Shown in pieces: positions 6,150 through 14,181 of a stretch of DNA of 40,643 nucleotides. Made by a program: the position numbers and the translations under genes. Below the pieces are notes generated by a model. It was not told the DNA's origin. It searched no databases and saw nothing but the letters and a program-made list of their open reading frames with translations. This DNA comes from Desulfobacterales bacterium (GTDB taxonomy: Bacteria > Desulfobacterota > Desulfobacteria > Desulfobacterales > JAHDSC01), in contig JAHDSC010000065.1 of NCBI GenBank assembly GCA_018432925.1, positions 1-40,643 on the forward strand, given 5' to 3'. Within the stretch, counting starts at the first letter, position 1, and the number at the start of each line of letters is the position of its first letter.

Positions 6150-7598
6150 ATGAAACGAACAACCCACCGGTTACTGTTGTTTGCCTTTACGATTCTTATC
6201 TTTGTTCCCTTCAGCGTGTCCGCTCAGCCTTCCGCATGGCCGCAAACCGGAGATCGCCTGGTCGATCTGAAAGCATGCATCGACTATCTGGAGAAGACCG
6301 GAAATCTTGTTCGCGTGAAATCCGAAGTCGATCCGGTGCATGAACTTGCCGGTATCGCCAAGAAACATGAAGGAAAGAAATGCATTCTTTTTGAAAAGGT
6401 GAAAGGGAGTTCCTTTCCGGTATTCATGGGCCTCTTGTGGAACCGGGATACGGTAGGAGCCCTTTTCAATGTTCCCAGGGAGCAGGTTCCTTTTATTATT
6501 GGCGCCGCCATCGGTTCCTGGAGGAAAGACAAGTCCGCGTTTCCGCCGGAAATTCTTGAAAAGGGACCGGCCAACGAGGTTGTCGTGACCCGCAATGTCA
6601 ATCTTTACGATCTGCCGGCTCCTGTTCATGCCCTCAAGGACGGAGGGCCTTATTTCGATTCTTCCGTGGTGGTAGTGAACGATCCGGAGACGGGAATGCC
6701 CAACATTTCCATCCATCGGATCATGATCACCGGAAAGGACCGCCTGTCTTTTCTGATCGATCCAGGCAGGCATCTGGGGGCCTATCTCGATGTGATGGAA
6801 AAGAAAGGCAAGCCTCTTCCGGTGACGATTAATAATGGGGTCGGACTCGCCCCGTGGCTGGTTTCGTCCGTCCCGGGCACGGGTCCCGGGAAGGCAAACA
6901 TCGCCAGCCATATCGTCGGAAAACCCATCCGTTTTATCAAGGCGCAGACGGTCGACGTTCCCGCTTTCGCCGATGCACAGTTCGTGATCGAAGCGGAGAT
7001 TCTTCCCCATGTGAGGGAGACGGAAGGCCCCTTTGCGGAGGTAACGGGATATTACGGCCAGCAGGACAAGCGGTGGGTCATGCGGGTCAAGGCGATTACC
7101 CATCGGAAGAATCCTGTTTTCCATTCGCTCCTTTCCGGGCAGGAAGTGTGGAATGCGGTCGGTTTCACCGCGGAGGCGAAGATATTTGTCACGGTTCAGC
7201 AGAAGGTTCCGGATCTCAAGGCCGTTTACCTTCCGCCGGGTGGATGCGGGTTCTATGGCGCCGTTCTCCAGTTGATCAAGAGCAGAGAAGGTGTTCAGAA
7301 CGATGCCATTCAGGAAGCGTTCAAGGCCTTTCCCTCTCTCCAGTGGGTGGTCGCCGTGGATGAAGACGTAAACATCTATGACCCGGTTGATGTCGAATGG
7401 GCGATCACCACGCGGTTCAATGCCAAAAAGGGATTTCTGATTCTGAAGGATCAGCCGGGGCATATACTCAATCCCATGGTGGAAGGGGGCCTGGTAACCA
7501 AGGTCGGAGTGGACGCGACCGCCCCCTTTCCGCGAACTCCGGCTTTTGAGCGTGTCAAATTCAAGGACGTGAATCTGGAAGATTATGTAATCGAGTGA
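6150..7598 (+). CDS. UbiD-family decarboxylase with a secretion signal
   Basis: A 482-residue UbiD-fold protein. Such enzymes use prenyl-FMN for reversible (de)carboxylation of aromatic or unsaturated acids. Catalytic residues are conserved: Arg190 in PNISIHR and the pair Glu292/Glu297 in ETEGPFAEVTGYY, with the same five-residue spacing as Glu277/Glu282 of AnFdc1. Asn185 and His208 match two of the metal/cofactor-phosphate ligands. The third ligand, normally Glu in 'SEYxxAG', appears to be Lys248 (GPGKANIASHIVG). Residues 1-25 are a classical Sec signal (MKRTTHR, hydrophobic core, SVSA before Gln26). No in-frame Met offers a signal-free start before residue 93, and an upstream extension to 5994 would add unrelated sequence. 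A ribosome site (AGAAAGGA) precedes ATG 6150. Substrate unknown. Confidence 0.88.
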   Translation: MKRTTHRLLLFAFTILIFVPFSVSAQPSAWPQTGDRLVDLKACIDYLEKTGNLVRVKSEVDPVHELAGIAKKHEGKKCILFEKVKGSSFPVFMGLLWNRDTVGALFNVPREQVPFIIGAAIGSWRKDKSAFPPEILEKGPANEVVVTRNVNLYDLPAPVHALKDGGPYFDSSVVVVNDPETGMPNISIHRIMITGKDRLSFLIDPGRHLGAYLDVMEKKGKPLPVTINNGVGLAPWLVSSVPGTGPGKANIASHIVGKPIRFIKAQTVDVPAFADAQFVIEAEILPHVRETEGPFAEVTGYYGQQDKRWVMRVKAITHRKNPVFHSLLSGQEVWNAVGFTAEAKIFVTVQQKVPDLKAVYLPPGGCGFYGAVLQLIKSREGVQNDAIQEAFKAFPSLQWVVAVDEDVNIYDPVDVEWAITTRFNAKKGFLILKDQPGHILNPMVEGGLVTKVGVDATAPFPRTPAFERVKFKDVNLEDYVIE

Positions 7599-7641
7599 TT
7601 GGGAACGTATCATTCGACGTGAGTTTCCTGATATTTGGAAC

Positions 7642-7688
7642 AAAAAAAGCCGCCCTCGGAATGATTTCCCGAGGACGGCTTTTTTTAT
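7642..7688. terminator. Bidirectional intrinsic terminator after the UbiD-like gene
   Basis: An A-run, a GC-rich stem (AGCCGCCCTCGG with CCGAGGACGGCT, one mismatch), a short loop and a run of seven T follow the UbiD-like stop codon by about 50 bp. It works on both strands, so it also ends the autotransporter gene whose stop is at 7727 on the minus strand. Confidence 0.9.
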
Positions 7689-7726
7689 CTTGCGCGAGTC
7701 CAGTGGTTCTGCGCGAAGGAATGGAC

Positions 7727-9805
7727 TTAGAACAGGTAATGAAATCTCAGCCAGGCGCTGTGCGCGGTGGTTTCGTCACCGTATTCGCCGTTGTAGGCCA
7801 GTTCCATGGAGAGGTTGCTTTTCATGCTGAACAGCAGAGAAGCGGAGGCGGTTCCGGTCAGATCGTCCTGATCGGACTTTACCGTGATCGGAGCGCTGCC
7901 GGCCACCGACTGGTGAGCGTCGATCTCGTCGCCGGTAAGCAGGTAGCGGACGCCCGCCGCAACCGACGGAGTCATCAGGACGCCGCCGGTCCGGATTCGG
8001 GTCAGCCAGCGCAGCGAAGCCACTGCGGTGAGCTGATGTTCATCCAGTGAAGAGCAATTCGCGTCCCAGTTCGCGTCGTCGGCGTCGGTCGTGAAGCTGT
8101 CGCGACGCAGCCAGAGGTGATTCAGGCCGGCTTCCGGCAGCAACCGGTGGCTGCCCAGTTTGAACAGGTAGCCTCCCATCAGGTTCGAGCTGGTTCCTGA
8201 GCTTTCATAGTCGGCGCTTTCGTGCATTTGAAGGCCGACACCGGTCAATCCTTCATAATCGTGCCAGCCGTAGAAGCCGGTCACCTGGCCTCGCCAGGTC
8301 CAATTGTACAAGCTCCCCATGGCATGCACGCCCGCGGTCAGGACGTCCTGGTCCTCCTTGTTGCCGGAGAAACCGTTGCCGGTGAAATCCAGTTCGTTAT
8401 GGCCGATGCCGAGATGAAAACCATAGAGATGGTTGTCGTTCCGTCGTTCATAACCGGTTACGAAACCGATTGCGTCGGATTCATAGCCCGCGGGCGATGT
8501 ATCCTTGTCAATGTCGGCGTAATATGGGGTCAGGAAAAATCCATTCGAAAAAGCGTTTGGTGCCGTGTTCCATGAGCCGTCCGTGGCTACATTCCCGGCC
8601 TCGGCGTAGAGTCGGGATTTCGTCGGATTTCCGGCGGCCAGGTCTGGATGGAAAAAGTAAGTGGACAGCCGGTCGTCCACCATGCCGCCGGTCATGGTGA
8701 CGGACCGGCGGAGCAGATCGAATCCTTCCAGAAACGGAGAAGCAATCGGCCGGTAGGCGATCGATACCGTGTCGTCCGCGCCGGTGGCGGTGGACTGGTC
8801 ATGGTAGGTCACGGCCACGTTGGGGTTGAGGGCCGATACCGTATCGAAGTTTCCGGTAATCGTTCCGTTGTTGTCGAAAATCTGGTACTCGGTATTCCAG
8901 CGGAAGCTTTCTCCCACGGAGGAAAGGGTCAGGTCGGAGTCGTTGAGATCGAGGCCGGCTCCGGCCGCGACATAGATGGAGCCGGTTCCGGGATCGCCGT
9001 CGAGATTGAGGTTGTACCGATCTTTCAGGGTAGTGGTGCCGGAAGCCACGCGGACCTCGTAGGCGCTATCGGCGAAAGTCCGGATGACGCCGGTACTGGT
9101 GAGCGTGCTGTCGCCTCCGAGATAGATGCCGTAGGCGGAGGAGGAGGCGGTTGCGGCGGTTCCGCCGATGGCGGTGACGGTGATGTTGCCGCTGTTGGTG
9201 ACGGTGCCGCCGGAGTCCAGATAAATACCATAGGCGGAGGCGGAGGCAGTGGTTGCGGCGGTTCCGCCGATGGCGGTGGCGGTGATGTCGCCGGTGTTGT
9301 TAACGGTGCCGAAGGAGTCCATATAAATACCGGAGGCAGAGGCGGTAGCGGCGGTAGCGGCGGTCCCGCCGATGGCGGTGGCGGTGATGTCGCCGCTGTT
9401 GATGACCGGATCGCCGGAATCGGAATAAATACCTAACGCATTGGCAGGGGCTATGGTGGTGCCGGTTCCCCCGTGGGCGGTCACCGTGATATCTCCGAGG
9501 TTCTCGATGCCCGGCCCGGCGGCTGAGGTATAAATTCCATAGGCCTGAAAAGAAACATTCGCATAGCTTCCCGAATCGTCTCCCGCGGCCGTGAGCGAAT
9601 AATTGTCCGAATTGACGAATGGAGACGATGCCGAGGAGGCGTCAATCCCGTAAACGCTTTCTCCGTCATGCAATCCCGTGTAACTGAGAGTGTAATCGGC
9701 CGCAGGCGCCAAAGGCACGGCGCAGGGCAGCAGGCAGACCGCCAGTCCGATCCAGAAACGGCCGAGCAGCGGCCTTTTCCTCATCCAATTCGCTGACATT
9801 TTCAT
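7727..9805 (-). CDS. Autotransporter (type Va-like) with a repeat-containing passenger
   Basis: A 692-residue secreted protein. A signal peptide covers about residues 1-36 (basic MRKRPLLGR, hydrophobic core, ending APA). The passenger (about 37-390) contains four to five copies of a ~34-residue unit of the form 'YGIYLDSGGTVTNSGNIT', then 'TAIGGTAATA', typical of beta-helical adhesin-like passengers. The C-terminal ~290 residues (from about GFFLTPYYADIDKD) form an autotransporter beta-barrel that ends in an aromatic Phe (FHYLF). It would translocate its passenger through the outer membrane. I prefer ATG 9805 (CAGGAT ribosome site) to an upstream in-frame ATG at 9835, because the earlier start would place charged residues before the signal. 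Passenger function is unknown. It is a single gene bounded by a terminator. Confidence 0.85.
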   Translation of the reverse strand: MKMSANWMRKRPLLGRFWIGLAVCLLPCAVPLAPAADYTLSYTGLHDGESVYGIDASSASSPFVNSDNYSLTAAGDDSGSYANVSFQAYGIYTSAAGPGIENLGDITVTAHGGTGTTIAPANALGIYSDSGDPVINSGDITATAIGGTAATAATASASGIYMDSFGTVNNTGDITATAIGGTAATTASASAYGIYLDSGGTVTNSGNITVTAIGGTAATASSSAYGIYLGGDSTLTSTGVIRTFADSAYEVRVASGTTTLKDRYNLNLDGDPGTGSIYVAAGAGLDLNDSDLTLSSVGESFRWNTEYQIFDNNGTITGNFDTVSALNPNVAVTYHDQSTATGADDTVSIAYRPIASPFLEGFDLLRRSVTMTGGMVDDRLSTYFFHPDLAAGNPTKSRLYAEAGNVATDGSWNTAPNAFSNGFFLTPYYADIDKDTSPAGYESDAIGFVTGYERRNDNHLYGFHLGIGHNELDFTGNGFSGNKEDQDVLTAGVHAMGSLYNWTWRGQVTGFYGWHDYEGLTGVGLQMHESADYESSGTSSNLMGGYLFKLGSHRLLPEAGLNHLWLRRDSFTTDADDANWDANCSSLDEHQLTAVASLRWLTRIRTGGVLMTPSVAAGVRYLLTGDEIDAHQSVAGSAPITVKSDQDDLTGTASASLLFSMKSNLSMELAYNGEYGDETTAHSAWLRFHYLF
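9100..9440 (-). repeat. In-gene tandem repeats in the autotransporter passenger
   Basis: About three well-conserved units of ~102 bp, plus weaker flanking ones, encode the GIY.DS..TV.N.G.IT.TAIGGTAAT motif. At DNA level, blocks such as GGCGGTTCCGCCGATGGCGG recur with few changes, so recombination could change the number of units. Confidence 0.8.
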
Positions 9806-9960
9806 GGGCAATCCTGTCCTTTCCCTGAAAAGCATATTTTCAGAAAAACATTGAAGAACCGGGAAATCCTTGCAAATCCGATCATCTCCAAAAAGCAGAG
9901 ACGGCCAGGCCGCTTCTCAACGATTGGGCCGGATTTCCGAATGACTTTTCTACAGAATCT

Positions 9961-9989
9961 GATTTTGCGTAAATTCAGGAAGTTGTCAA
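9961..9989 (-). promoter_or_regulatory. Possible autotransporter promoter
   Basis: On the minus strand TTGACA (plus 9984-9989) is followed after 17 bases by AAAATC (9961-9966), a weak -10. It would give a 5' leader of about 150 bases before ATG 9805. Confidence 0.3.
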
Positions 9990-10264
9990 GGATTTAATTG
10001 CCGATCGGTTACAAAATCCAAGTAAAGGGAATTTGTCCGGAGAGGAGTCGGGCGGACCAAGAGAGATCCGCCGGGCAGAGGGAACGAAATCGGGGTTGTT
10101 CACTTTGACCGAAAACCGGATCCTCGTGGTGCCCGGAATGTAGGGTTCCGGGTTCTTCGACCGGTTGGTATTTTGCGTGCCCGCGACTTACACGGCTTTT
10201 CCTGCGAGCGGGGTCGCAGCGATCCGAGAAAGATTGCGGATCCCCGCATCTTTGCGCCGGCGCT
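9990..10264. other. Intergenic region between autotransporter and MuiA-like gene
   Basis: Together with 9806-9989 this makes a gene-free stretch of about 460 bp. Frames across it give Arg/Pro/Ser-rich peptides without recognisable features. No terminator with a T-run is visible for the MuiA-like gene that ends at 10265. I see nothing else in it. Confidence 0.5.
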
Positions 10265-11911
10265 TTACAGATCAGGGGGCGGACTTTCCCTCGGGTAGGT
10301 GACGACAAAGGCGATGGAGATCTCCTTCGTCTCACCGGGCTTCAGTTCGGTCCGCCAGAGATGAACCCCCTGCTTTTCCCGGTAATTCTTTTCAGCCGGT
10401 TCCGGGAACAATTTCACATCCTTCACCTCCATCCGGTCCGTTCTGGAGAAGGGCACGGCATCCAGGACCTGAAGGGTCACCGGTTGCTTTTTCCGGTTCT
10501 CCATCCGGATCCGATAGGCGATCTCCCGGACCACCGTTTCCCGCTCCACCCGGCCGAAATAAGTCTCTCTGATCTTGTCCGTGATTTTCGTCCGGGTGAC
10601 CTTTACCTCCCGGTCCGCGCCGAGATTAAAGTCAAAGGCTTCCCCGGGTTTCTTCTCGCTCAGGAACGTTTTTCCGACATACCGGCCGCCGAAATAGACA
10701 TTCAGTGGACCGGCGAGAATTTCTCCGTCTCCCTTCGCCCGGCAGACGAGAAACGTCAGAGGGCTTACCCTGGGCACGGCAAGGTCAAAAAAGGTTCCTT
10801 CGATTTTTCGGGTAAACAGGGGCAGGACGGTTTCCTTGTCCCGGGACTCGATATCCACCGGCCGGGGGAAACGGTATTCAAAGGAAAGGGGAAGTTCTTT
10901 TTTCTCCGTTTCCGCGAAAGCGGCCTCCTGGCCGGTTCCGGCCATTTCTTCTTTCAAAACCGCCATGGGTTGAGCCATCCGGGCCCGGTCGGCGGCAAGG
11001 GACTTTTTGGCCCCGAAATTTTCCAGGGGCCTGGGGATATCGAGAATCCAGGAATTGAGCTCCGGAATTCTCGCCCCCTTCAGGGGAATCAAGTTGGAAA
11101 CGGAGAGATCGAGTGCCGTCCAGTTTTCACCCGTCTTCTGAAGGATCGAGGAAAACATGGTCAGATCCACCCGGTCGAATGAAAGAGGAACGGAAACCCG
11201 ATACAGGGGACTCCAGAAAGCGTGTCGGACGAGGTAACCGGCCTCGACCCGGACATTCTGACTTTTACTTCCCTGATAGAGGACCTCGATCACCTTTTCC
11301 ACCTTTCGGGCCGGCCGGCGAACCATATTGAGTTCTTCCTCTATCACTTTGATCTTCTTTGAGATTTCTTCCAGTTCCCGGTCGATGGATGCTTTCCTTC
11401 CGGCCAGTTCATCGAAACGGTCTCCCAGGAAAGCCAGGACGCCCTGAAGGTCTTCCGTCCTGGGAAAATTCGTTTTTATGTCCTGGGGGATCTGGGTCTC
11501 GGAAAACTTTGTAACGGAATTGAGAAAGGTTTCTTTTTTTCCAAGAATTTCTCTTTCATCGAGAATCGAACGTTCTTTCCACCGCAGGTCCCTGAGACGG
11601 TTCTCCAGAGCTCTGACATTTTCCTGAACCGGTTCCTCGACGGGGATCTCCCGATACTGGACCCCGAGGATCTGTCCTTCCCCGAAGACCTTTGCCGAAA
11701 CGGAATCGGGATCCACCTGGAAAGCGTCGACGGAAAGACGGATTTCGTTGAAACCCTCCACGGCGGAAATCTCCGCCGACCGAATCACATATGCCTGGTC
11801 GCTGAAAAGGGTCGCTTCCCGGATCCGGGAGGGAACGATTTCCGCCTCCGACGGGACTGGGATTAAAAACATCATGAAGGTGACGATCCAGAAAAATAAC
11901 CACTTTTTCAT
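10265..11911 (-). CDS. MuiA-like DUF4139/DUF4140 protein, periplasmic
   Basis: A 548-residue exported protein. A signal peptide covers residues 1 to about 23 (MKKWLFFW ... PSEAE). The N-terminal part (about 28-125) has the DUF4140 pattern ('ATLFSDQAYVIRSAEI', 'GFNEIRLSV', 'VDPDSVSAKV'). A long coiled coil follows (about 90-215). The C-terminal half (from about 215) is a DUF4139 beta-rich domain ending 'LKPGETKEISIAFVVTYP'. This is the architecture of 'mucoidy inhibitor MuiA family' proteins, whose biochemical role is not established. Start chosen at the MKKWL methionine (11911); an alternative begins four codons earlier (11923). It stands alone, 330 bp from WrbA upstream on the same strand. 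Confidence 0.82.
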   Translation of the reverse strand: MKKWLFFWIVTFMMFLIPVPSEAEIVPSRIREATLFSDQAYVIRSAEISAVEGFNEIRLSVDAFQVDPDSVSAKVFGEGQILGVQYREIPVEEPVQENVRALENRLRDLRWKERSILDEREILGKKETFLNSVTKFSETQIPQDIKTNFPRTEDLQGVLAFLGDRFDELAGRKASIDRELEEISKKIKVIEEELNMVRRPARKVEKVIEVLYQGSKSQNVRVEAGYLVRHAFWSPLYRVSVPLSFDRVDLTMFSSILQKTGENWTALDLSVSNLIPLKGARIPELNSWILDIPRPLENFGAKKSLAADRARMAQPMAVLKEEMAGTGQEAAFAETEKKELPLSFEYRFPRPVDIESRDKETVLPLFTRKIEGTFFDLAVPRVSPLTFLVCRAKGDGEILAGPLNVYFGGRYVGKTFLSEKKPGEAFDFNLGADREVKVTRTKITDKIRETYFGRVERETVVREIAYRIRMENRKKQPVTLQVLDAVPFSRTDRMEVKDVKLFPEPAEKNYREKQGVHLWRTELKPGETKEISIAFVVTYPRESPPPDL

Positions 11912-12241
11912 AAAATTCTCCAATTGATTGAAATCGTTTGCGCCTGTCCCCTGAAATGGACGGGCATGCCATCATTCCGACGGCCGCTGCCGAATTGGAA
12001 ACCAGCCACCGTTTTCCGAGCGGATTTGCATGCTTTATTTCCTAATATTTCGGCTCTTTTTGGCGCCCGCTTGAGTACAGTGGAGCTTGCATGGATAAAC
12101 CGATAGACCCATCCCCGCGAAATGCCATATTGGATTTTTTTGGTTTTCAGCCGGCGGTTTGACATGAATTTCAGGGAAAACGCCTCGTTTCACGGGAATG
12201 AAGACGCCCGGAATGTGTCAAATCGCTGTTTGTGCAATTTC
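11912..12241. other. Intergenic region upstream of the MuiA-like gene
   Basis: This 330-bp gap separates WrbA (ends 12242) from the MuiA-like gene on the minus strand. A T-rich stretch (TTGGATTTTTTTGG, about 12132-12145) is the only notable feature; no hairpin precedes it clearly. The region should hold the MuiA promoter, but I cannot assign a good one. Confidence 0.4.
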
Positions 12242-12856
12242 TCAGGGTTTCATGAGCTTCGCGGCGATGGATGCCGCGTATTTTCCCTGGTATCCGGCAC
12301 CGGCCAGATCGATTTCCGTCGGCGTCAATTCACCTTTTCCCCCGGCGATGGTGGAAGCACCGTAGGGGGAACAGCCGGAAACTTTGTCCGTTCGATTCTG
12401 GTCCGTGAAGGTATATGGAAGCCCCGCGATGAGCATCCCGTGATGAAGGAGAGTGATGTGGAAGCTGAGAATGGTCGATTCCTGCCCCCCGTGAGGGGTC
12501 GCCGTACTCGTGAACACGCTTCCTACTTTGCCCACCAGTGCGCCTTTGGCCCAGAGGGCGCCGGTAGCGTCGAGGAATTGCCGCATCTGTCCGCACATGT
12601 TTCCAAAACGGGTGGGGGTTCCGAAAAAAACGACGTCCGCGGCTTCCAGATCCTCGACGGAAGCTACGGGAATGTGGGAGAATGCTTTCTTCGTCTCGAC
12701 CGCTCCCATTTTTTTCAGGATGTCCTCTGAAAGGGTTTCCGGAACCTGTTTCAGAAGGACCTTCGCCCCTTCCACTTCCCGGGCGCCTTCCGCAACTGCT
12801 TCGGCCATACGGAAAATATGGCCGTACATTGAGTAAAAGACAATCAGAACGTTCAT
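12242..12856 (-). CDS. wrbA: WrbA-type NAD(P)H:quinone oxidoreductase
   Basis: A 204-residue flavodoxin-fold enzyme that reduces quinones by two electrons using NAD(P)H and FMN, avoiding semiquinones. The FMN phosphate loop is FYSMYGHIFRMAEA (residues 7-20). The second flavin contact is FGTPTRFGNMCGQMRQFLD (78-96), followed by the WrbA signature KVGSVFTSTATPHGGQEST. The end (GGKGELTPTEIDLAGAGYQGKYAA) is also typical, and the length matches the family. It follows the cysteine hydrolase on the same strand by 21 bp, so the two form an operon. A role in oxidative or quinone stress is known for the family. Confidence 0.95.
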   Translation of the reverse strand: MNVLIVFYSMYGHIFRMAEAVAEGAREVEGAKVLLKQVPETLSEDILKKMGAVETKKAFSHIPVASVEDLEAADVVFFGTPTRFGNMCGQMRQFLDATGALWAKGALVGKVGSVFTSTATPHGGQESTILSFHITLLHHGMLIAGLPYTFTDQNRTDKVSGCSPYGASTIAGGKGELTPTEIDLAGAGYQGKYAASIAAKLMKP

Positions 12857-12877
12857 GGTTTACCCCCTTTCTAGTGA

Positions 12878-13417
12878 TTATTTGACGATCCGGATCATTT
12901 GCCGGAAACGTTCCCCTTCGGCTGCGCCCATGATTTCGAAGAGGGCCATTTCCACGCTGGTCCGCAGAGCCCCGGCCCCGATCAGCTTTTCAATCCCGAT
13001 CCGGCGGTTTTCCGGTGTTCGCGATGAGATCCCGTCTTCCACCACCTGGACCTCATATTCAAGGCGCAGAAGATCCATGGCGGTCTGGTAAACACAAACA
13101 TGGGACTCGATGCCCGTGATCAGCACCTGTTTCCGTTTCATGGATGCGAGGCGTTTCATGAATTCTTTGTTGCGGCAGCAGCTGAAGGATGATTTGGCAA
13201 CGGGATCGAATGATTCGAAAAGACCGGCGATTTCCGGGATGGTCGACCCCAGTTTTTCAGGCATCTGTTCCGTCACGAGAACAGGAATATGGAGTAGTGC
13301 CGCGACCCGGATCATCCGGGTCAGGTTCTGAAGAAGGTTTTCCCGGTTATCCATGGAGAGGAACAGGTTTCCCTGGATATCGATCACAAGAAGAAACGTG
13401 TTGTTCAATTCCAGCAT
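12878..13417 (-). CDS. Isochorismatase-fold cysteine hydrolase (YcaC-like)
   Basis: A 179-residue cytoplasmic hydrolase. The catalytic triad can be placed as Asp13 (LLVIDIQGNL), Lys75 (DPVAKSSFSC) and Cys108 (ITGIESHVCVYQTA), with spacing like E. coli YcaC. The 'LVTEQMPEKLGST' and 'GIESHVCV' segments are those of YcaC-type members rather than nicotinamidases or true isochorismatases. Substrate is unknown in this subgroup. It is the first gene of a two-gene minus-strand operon with wrbA. Upstream on the minus strand is a long gene-free region. Confidence 0.9.
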   Translation of the reverse strand: MLELNNTFLLVIDIQGNLFLSMDNRENLLQNLTRMIRVAALLHIPVLVTEQMPEKLGSTIPEIAGLFESFDPVAKSSFSCCRNKEFMKRLASMKRKQVLITGIESHVCVYQTAMDLLRLEYEVQVVEDGISSRTPENRRIGIEKLIGAGALRTSVEMALFEIMGAAEGERFRQMIRIVK

Positions 13418-14108
13418 GGCAGGTCCTTATTTTGAAAATAACGTCCCGGTGGTCGAAAAAACGCTTTTGAAGGGCCGGTCCGCAAGTGGAGGCTTCGGTT
13501 TCACTCACCCCCGCGGGCAGCGCGACCATCAAAACAACATGAAGGTTTCCGGAAGGATCCGCTGTCTCTACATTTCCCCTTGTTGCCGGGTGTTTCCGAT
13601 GGGACATGGAGGCTTTTCGCATCATGAAGGACACCGGTGTCGGCTGTTTGGATGCAATTCGGTTGCGTGTCGGAGCGAAGCCGCACCTTATTTATTATCA
13701 ATCGCAAATTATTTGCCTGGAGTCAAATTCGTTTTTTTCATATGGGTTTTCTTTTCAAACCGGTTGGATATCCATTATGGGTCGGACGATCCATCATCCT
13801 GCCGGCGTCAAATTCATTCAGGCGCTTTGCCGAAGACCGGTCTGGGGTCGGAGTGGATGGGAAACGGAAAGCTTGTTTTCTCATGACCTGCTCCCGCCGG
13901 TTTGTACTTCCCGTCGCTGTTGCCGTGCGGCTTGAAGGGGGCGTCGCGCCGTGATACCGGTTGCGGTATTTCTTCATGGGAGGGATTACGATAAAAATTT
14001 ACAACTCCGAAACGCTTTCATTAAAAACGGCGGCCTCATGAAATCGAAGTATCCGAGGCATATTCGGAACCGCATGATTTTCGTTCTGAAATGAGAAAAG
14101 AAATCTAC
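13418..14108. other. Gene-free region between cysteine hydrolase and TetR gene
   Basis: This ~690-bp stretch separates two divergent units. Several short frames exist on both strands, but they overlap each other, lack ribosome sites and show no recognisable motif. An AT-rich patch at about 13680-13745 (TTATTTATTATCAATCGC ... CAAATTCGTTTTTTTCATATG) may hold the promoter of the hydrolase-wrbA operon; part of it (ATTGATAATAAATAAGG on the minus strand) is loosely Fur-box-like. It may be decayed coding sequence. Confidence 0.45.
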
Positions 14109-14161
14109 TTGACAAATTCGTACAAATGTTTCAAACAGTTGATGCAAACAAACGTTTGTTT
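14109..14161 (+). promoter_or_regulatory. Promoter and TetR-family operator of the cecR-like gene
   Basis: TTGACA lies at 14109-14114; the -10 is indistinct. AAACAAACGTTTGTTT at 14146-14161 is a perfect 16-bp palindrome ending 20 bp before the regulator's ATG. Its size, symmetry and position are those of a TetR-family autoregulatory operator. A degenerate partial copy (ACAAATGTTTCAAAC, about 14122-14136) lies just upstream. Binding would block transcription of the regulator and of the DUF169 gene behind it. Confidence 0.8.
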
Positions 14162-14181
14162 CCCTTTTTCAAGAGGTCTCC

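Noticed and set aside
8648..9436. Glycine-rich frame opposite the autotransporter repeats
   Set aside because: The repetitive composition is the complement of the passenger repeats; no start signal or family match.
10009..10335. Possible small gene after the MuiA-like gene
   Set aside because: Arg/Pro/Ser-rich with no ribosome site, overlapping the end of the MuiA-like gene in another frame.
13680..13720. Fur-box-like sequence upstream of the cysteine hydrolase operon
   Set aside because: Only one half resembles the consensus, and neither operon gene points to iron control.
13353..13977. Several overlapping short frames in the long gap before the TetR gene
   Set aside because: None has a ribosome site, a signal peptide or a protein-like composition; possible decayed sequence only.
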